Positions 58,461-64,000 of a DNA stretch of 64,000 nucleotides are shown one piece after another. The notes below the pieces were generated by a model. The model made no database searches. It was not told the DNA's origin and saw only the letters and a list, made by a program, of their open reading frames with translations. Source of the DNA: Cenococcum geophilum 1.58 (lineage: Eukaryota; Ascomycota; Dothideomycetes; Gloniales; Gloniaceae); contig KV748205.1 in NCBI GenBank assembly GCA_001692895.1, positions 372,001-436,000 of the forward strand, read 5' to 3'. Positions within the stretch are counted from its first letter, which is position 1. Each line of letters begins with the position of its first letter. Both the position numbers and the translations under genes were made by a program.

Positions 58461-59176
58461 GTATTAATAAAAAAAATCGTTAAAGAATAAGTTACCTAAG
58501 GGGGACCTAAGAAGAGCAGTTGCCAAACTACTTAGATCTATTTCCTTCTTAGCTAGAAGAGGATTAGTTTTCTTATTACTAAGTTCCTATAAACCCTATT
58601 CTATAAGTTTCTACTCTTTAGAACGGACCTTCTTATAAACCTTCTTAAGATAAAGTAACCGAGCGGATGCCGCAATATGGGCTTTAAGAGCCTTCTGCTC
58701 CATATTATAAAAATATTCTAATTTAGCAAGAGCCTAAGATAGTTTACTATTTAGCTATGTAGTAGTAGATTAAATATAAAACCCTAAAACAAATTAATTA
58801 GGGAACTAGACGACTATTAAGAGTAATAGGTTATATATATTTAGCATTAGAGACAGAGCAAACGTTATAGGACGAACGAATATTCGCTTTAGTATACTCT
58901 AAGTAAGAGGACAGTTATTGCGAAGATAGGTTTGCCAACGCAATATAAACTAACCCCTCTTTTAAATAATAAGAATATAAAAATGGCATAATCTTACTAA
59001 GAGATAATATCGCAGCAATAGTATGAGCACGACGTTACGCTTACGAAGAAGAAATTACTTTAGGTATAATAAGTAATAATATTAACCAAATTAATTAGAC
59101 GGATATTATACCTTTAGTAAATAACTTAGAGATATTTTAAATCTTTAAGGACAAAGATAGAAAGGAGGGAGAAAGG
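58461..59176 (+). other. A4 3' non-coding / ORF-poor region
   Basis: Homologous in complement to 46929-47700 of A3 and to part of 45638-46500. It keeps a few translatable patches (TVIAKIGLPTQYKLTPLLNNKN near 58910-58975, shortened here) that may be a second chromodomain-proximal coding tail, but no domain is recognised. It ends exactly at the expected LTR border. Confidence 0.5.
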
Positions 59177-59199
59177 AGCCGCAATAGCAGCGAAACTAG

Positions 59200-60560
59200 C
59201 CCAAAAACCACTTAATAAAGCAACCCGATATCGGAATCCTATTCCCCGCACCAAGAAACCCCATAAAACCACGTCGCCCCCATCTAGAGCATGGGGGACG
59301 ACGGAGGGGCATAGGCTTCCTGCTGGAGTTGCAAGAGTTGTAACGCGTAGGAGCCGAACCATGAACTAGGTGGATAATAACGCGAAAAGGACAGCTGCCA
59401 GTAATAGTAAAAACTAAAGGAAATACTTAAATAAATTAAAGACGATCTTATAAAAGAGGAGGAAGAAACTCTATAGCACTAGATACTTACCTCTATTTAA
59501 AAGGCAATATAGTATATTAAAGCCCTCTTAACACGTCTAGTCCCCTAGATAACCTAAAAATAAGAAACTAAAGCCTAGCTTAACCAAATTAAAGCTAGTA
59601 TTAAGAAGATCTAAAAAGAAACGTGTAAAGGAGGACCCCTAGGCCTAGGAGTTCCTCTAGTACAGGCCTAAACTTAGGCAGCCGTCGCTGCGTAGTTGGC
59701 CCGCATAGTAAACATAGTTGCGGTACTATAGAGAGCAAGTATACGCGTCCGGCTTAAGGAGCCCTAGGGCTATAAACTAGGGGAGCTTCTTAAGACTATT
59801 TAGAGAATAATATTAAGCGTATACGCCGTATATACCCTTAATAGTAGGGATATAGATATTTATATCTCCTCCTAAATAATAAAGGACTAAATTCTAAACG
59901 GGCTAGACGCGCTAGGACTTAGGATACTAAAAAAAGATTACCTCCTAAAAGTACCGGGAGTCCCGCTTAAGACTCTAATTAATAGTAAAAGGGATATAGA
60001 TAATTCGGAATTAACTTAATCTATCTATAAAGCTATAAAGCGCCTTATACCTAAGATAGCTATTAGCTAGATCTAATAGCTATATAACCCTAAAGCGCAG
60101 GCAAAACGCTAGGTAAACTCTAGTAGCACCTAAAGAGAACCTATAAAGACTAGGGGAATAATTATAATTAGCGTCCCAACCTAAGTAATTTAGCAAAAGA
60201 TTATAAAAAGTGGGATAGTTATTAAATCCTAGCTCTTTAAGACTAGGCTATTTAAGAATAGCGTAATTATAAAGTAATACTACCGCTATAATTAATAAGG
60301 GCATATATAAAGTGTATACGGAAAGTAAATAAAATATAGGCAATGTGTGGGACTATATAACACCATAAACTGCCCTAAGGAAAGGGTATCCTATATTAAC
60401 TGTAGTAAAGCCTATAAAGTATAGTAAAGAAAGGAGTATAGGACCTTTTAAAGCTACCTTAAAGGTATCTAAATAAAGAGGATAGCCCTTTTAACGTAGT
60501 CGCTCCGTATATAAGAAGCTATAGAAATAATATACTAACCCTTAATACTAGGAAACCTTA
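59200..60560 (+). pseudogene. LINE ORF1, gag-like with CCHC knuckles
   Basis: An open N-terminal stretch of about 60 codons (59186-59364) is rich in Arg, Pro and Thr. Later segments read ASIRVRLKEP.GYKLGELLKTI and DIDIYISS at about 59735-59870, then LPPKVPGVPLKT near 59940, the RNA-binding-like region of Tad ORF1. Two or three CCHC-type knuckles follow at about 60270-60440: YRQCVGLYNTINCPKE and YINCSKAYKV (several Cys and His altered). ORF1 proteins bind the element RNA. A minus-strand frame at 59126-59362 is antisense to the N-terminal part. Confidence 0.82.
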
Positions 60561-60599
60561 TAATTAGCACTAATAAGAAAAGAGGATAGGAAATGTTTT

Positions 60600-63500
60600 A
60601 CCTAGGGACTTAAAAATAACTACTTAAATAGGGACTAGGTAAACCATTTTTTATTAAAATAATAAGCAGAGATAGATTATAATTAAGACTTTAACTTTGC
60701 GCTAATAGAGTAATAATAGTTAATAGCGAAAATGATAAGGAATAGGATATAGATATAGATAAGCCTACACCTACTTTAAATAAGTAAGTATATAATTATT
60801 TAGTATAACTATGGAAATGCAAACTAAGGGGCGTGTCGCCCCTTCTTTAATAGCGTTACGCTGGCGGACTACTAGGTCCTTGTAATTTAGGAGCTGGTAT
60901 ATAATAGATATACTAAATTAATATACTGCCCTAGGGGATTTATACTTATATATAACGCTCTCCCTATAATAAAGGTCTGCTTTATAATTAGCTAGAATAT
61001 TAACGCCGTATATTAGAAGCGTAGATAGTACAGCCCCTTTACTAGCCCTTTAGGTACGCCTAAAGGGGCTAGAGGCTATAATTATTAATATCTATAACCC
61101 GCGCGAAGATGGCCCTTAGATTAGAGTATGGCCTAAAGTTAAAATAGCTATTAAGGAAGCCAAGGGAGAAATTATACTCTTAGGTAACTTTAACGCCTAT
61201 TACCTAATATAGGGCGGAAAGTATATAGCCAGTAAAGAGTAGGCGGAATACCTTTTGGCCGAAACCGACGCTAGAGGCCTAGTACTCGCCACACTAAAAG
61301 GAGAGCCTATATAGAAAAGAGGGCAATAGGAAAGTGTAATAGACCTCACGTTTATATCACTAGATCTATATAGAAAAGTTAACTTTTATAGTATAATTAA
61401 GAAATAGGCCCTTATAAGAGACTATATACCAATCTACATCTAAATTAATAATGCTAGCTATCCGCTAGCGGAACGCCAGCGCCTTGCCCTTAAAAAGCTA
61501 AACTTATAGGGCTTTCTCTAAAGTATCTAGGAGCTTAACTAGGCTATATCTAAAGACCCCTTTTAAGCCCTTTAGGAAGGGATTAAGTAAGCACTTAAAG
61601 AACACTGCCTACAAGCATAGCCTAGCTAGTAGGCCCGTTGAGAATGGTCGCTATAGGCTATATAGCTCCACGCCGGCGCCCAATAGGCGTGACGACAGCT
61701 CTAAGCTTATAATAACCCTAAGGACCATTAAAGATATTTAGCATTAAATAATTAACTGTAAAAGGAGACTAGGAGAGTTAGTTATAATAACTAGAGACGC
61801 TTTATTTATAAAATTACTAAAGATTAGTTAAAACTATATAATAAGGGACTTTGGACTCTATTAAAATGGAGTAAAAAAGTAAGCGTAGTAAAGGCGGACC
61901 CCTATCTACTAGACCTTAGGAGGTCTACTAAGGATCCCTTAACAGACATTAATATTATAAAGGCTGATATCCTTATAGCTAAGTTCTTTTCTAAAACTAA
62001 AATAGCAGACCTTAGTAATATAGAGACAATAAGGGAACAAAATGTGCTTAATATTAGCCCTACTATCTCAACAGAAGAAATTGGTAAGCTTATTAGGAGT
62101 CTTCTAAATAGAAAAGCCCTAAGGCTAGATAGTATACTAAACAAGGTCCTTAAAGTGGTTGCCCTAGTTATTTTAAAAGATTTAGCAAAAGTAGCTAGTT
62201 ATTACTTGCTAGCGGAATAATACCAAAAAGCCTTAAAGAATCTATAACTATAGTGTTACGTAAAGAAGGAAAGACTACTCTCTCCTAGGCAGCTATAGAC
62301 TAATTACCCTTAAAAATACGCTAGTAAAAGTCCTAGAAAAGTATATAGCTAATATTATATTTAAGGCTACGGAGGAGTATAGGCTACTCCCTTAGAACTA
62401 AATAGGAGTAAGGCGTAAATAATTTACACTATTAGCGGTAGGACTGCTTAGTTCCTATATATAAATGGCGTAGCAAATACGCCGTAGGTATATAGTGTTA
62501 ATGCTAAGCCTAGACTTAGCAGGGGTATTTAATAACGTCTCCTATAAAAGGCTTCTCTACATTCTAAAAAGAAAAGGCCTTTTAAAGTGGCTTATAGACT
62601 TTATATAAAGCTTCCTAACAGTATATAAAACCCGTATTAAGTTTATAGGATATAAGAGTAACTAGATTTAGACGCAGACAGGTATCCCTTAGGGGTTACC
62701 CTTATTACTAATCTTATTCCTCTTTTTTATATTAGAGCTATTAGAGGAATTCCAGCGCCCTAATAGCGGCATACTGGGGTTTAGCTTCGTAGATGATATA
62801 AACCTCATTACCTAGGGGGACTTCGCGGCAGAGAACTGTCGATAACTAAAGGCCGCCTATAACTGCTGCGTAGCATAGGCAAACCGATATAGGGCGGCGT
62901 TCGCCCCTAAGAAGTACTAGCTTATGCACTTTATAAGGCGACGGTGCTACGCTACTATAGACCTTACGTCTACTATACGTATCGCCGGCTGTAAGATAGC
63001 CCCTTAAAAAACCAGCATGCGAGTCCTAGGGATCTAGGTAGACCCTAAGCTCTAATAGAAAGAGTAGGTTAAAAAGGCTACGAGTAAGGGCTTAGTAGCC
63101 TTTAAAGTAATATTAAGGATTACCGCATCTATATAAGGCCCATTAATACGCCGCTTACGCCTCCTATATACAGCTACCGTCTACCTAGCAATGCTATATA
63201 GCGCCTAAGTATGGGGAGTATGGGATAACGACGGAACGCCAGCAAAAAGCCTACTTAAACTATTATAGAAAGTCTAGAACTAGTGTCTCTGTAGGGTTAT
63301 AGGGGCATACTAGCGAACACTAATAGCTGTAATAGAGAAGAAAGCGGCTATTCCCCTAATCCAACTCTATATTAAAACGATAGCCCTTTAAAGAGCCGCT
63401 AAGACGGCCTCTAATAGGGTAGAAAAGGAATTAATAGAGGTATTTAACGGTATCTAGAATATATTAATAAAGCGTTAGTAAAAAATAAAACGGCTACTAG

Positions 63501-64000
63501 TACTATTAGAAGCGCTTAGGGAACGCGTAAAGGACTATAAAAATAAGATATAAGGCTTCTTTATGCACTAAAAGGACTATATAGAGCGGGAAGCTATAAT
63601 AAACCCCTATAAGCGTGGCCAGCGGAATACCGGCAAAGCGTAGGCGGAGCGCCGCTACTGTATAAGAGGTCACTAGCACTAAAGGCGGGCAACTACCTTT
63701 ATTGCGAAATGGGCAGATTTAGAATAGCGATAACAGTAGTAGGTAAAGGCTAAAGACCGCATAGAAACTATATAGAAGACCCTATAGGGGAAACCTATAA
63801 TCCTATTATATAAAGGCCTAATAAAAGTAGAGGCTATAGTACTATTTCTTCTTTATATAAAGGTAATAGGGCTTAATATATGGCTTGCATCCGTTAGGGT
63901 ACCGGTGGTTTTCCCGCGGTATAAATGCGGCTGGATAAGGTAGATAGTCTATTATATGCTATTCTAGTATCTATACTACTAAAGGGCGGACTTTATAGCA
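60600..64000 (+). pseudogene. LINE ORF2: endonuclease and reverse transcriptase (partial)
   Basis: AP endonuclease at about 60800-61500: LVIQELVYNRYTK, NIYNPREDG, EIILLGNFNAYYLI.GG (GDFNAHHPLWG in the family), LVLATLKGEPI, and SVIDLTFIS. Then a linker and RT: an open run of 130 codons at 61828-62217 including STEEIGKLIRSLLNRKAL, LSLDLAGVFNNVSYKRLL near 62500 (DxxGAFDN expected), and an intact catalytic FVDD at 62786-62797 followed by INLIT. After RT there is IAP..TSMRVLGI, and at 63905-63960 a Cys-rich motif reading YKCGWIR. The gene continues beyond the window. Confidence 0.9.

Larger units (their letters stand above)
51689..59176 (+). mobile_element. Gypsy family A copy A4, most complete copy, no 3' LTR
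   Basis: Plus-strand chromovirus-like element of 7.5 kb: 5' LTR, gag, protease, RT, RNase H, integrase, chromodomain and 3' non-coding part. It ends at about 59176 with GAAAGGAGGGAGA, exactly where A3 continues into its LTR (GGAGGGAGATAGTATTACGG in complement of 46922-46941). So the 3' LTR was lost at its first base or was replaced by the LINE that starts there. It lies inside gag of A3 in inverse orientation. All frames contain TAA/TAG stops. Confidence 0.9.
59177..64000 (+). mobile_element. Tad-type LINE, runs off the right edge
   Basis: Non-LTR retrotransposon on the plus strand with ORF1 (about 59200-60560) and ORF2 (about 60600 to beyond 64000). It begins right where gypsy A4 ends. The order ORF1 with CCHC knuckles, AP endonuclease, reverse transcriptase is that of the fungal Tad clade. 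It is less damaged than the LTR elements: several stretches of 60-130 codons are open. Confidence 0.9.

Noticed and set aside
59126..59362. Minus-strand 78-codon frame with signal-peptide look
   Set aside because: Antisense to the open N-terminal part of LINE ORF1 and spans the A4-LINE junction.
61902..62144. Minus-strand 80-codon frame
   Set aside because: Antisense to the open RT run of the LINE ORF2.

Overview
The window looks like an AT-rich, repeat-only block from a filamentous ascomycete (Pezizomycotina). I find no host gene, tRNA or rRNA. Nearly everything readable is a dead transposable element. Reading frames are broken mostly by TAA/TAG where CAA/CAG or TGG is expected, and duplicated LTRs differ mostly by C-to-T and G-to-A, often in CpA/TpG context. 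That is the signature of repeat-induced point mutation (RIP), which names the lineage only broadly; I cannot name a species.

Layout. 1-11262: Ty3/gypsy element of family A on the minus strand (A1), running off the left edge, with a complete copia element (885-6841, 5-bp target duplication) inside its reverse transcriptase. 11263-15830: fragments (a plus-strand family A LTR and gag start, a decayed LTR, a LINE 3' end with an A-rich tail, a 0.93-kb unclassified repeat, and an unrecognised broken reading frame at 15059). 15785-18440: plus-strand gypsy RNase H/integrase with a small solo LTR inserted. 18440-34593: a minus-strand gag-protease-RT retroelement (G) split by a complete copia element (18717-25085, target duplication TATAG) and by a hAT transposon (27765-33378, 8-bp duplication GTTTTAAC). 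The hAT carries in its 3' part a minisatellite unit and a second terminal-inverted-repeat element. 34594-39190: family A copy A2 with an almost unmutated 450-bp solo LTR. 39192-40787: a satellite-bearing inverted-repeat element and a palindromic MITE. 40787-41729: 3' end of a plus-strand copia. 41742-42655: second copy of the 0.93-kb repeat. 42660-45230: plus-strand gypsy integrase/chromodomain end plus a minus-strand copia-type gag. 45231-51688: two 407-bp family A LTRs, an internally deleted element between them, and copy A3 with a 184-bp solo LTR. 51689-59176: plus-strand family A copy A4, the most complete (5' LTR, gag, protease, RT, RNase H, integrase, chromodomain; no 3' LTR). 59177-64000: plus-strand Tad-type LINE (ORF1 with CCHC knuckles, endonuclease, RT), running off the right edge.

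None of these genes now work together; each was a self-contained mobile element. The value of the window lies in its insertion history, in two young-looking solo LTRs that RIP has hardly touched, and in non-autonomous elements that carry minisatellites and shared hairpin modules across unrelated hosts. Domain positions were read by eye from translations and are approximate to a few tens of bases unless an exact boundary (LTR, TIR, target duplication) is stated.
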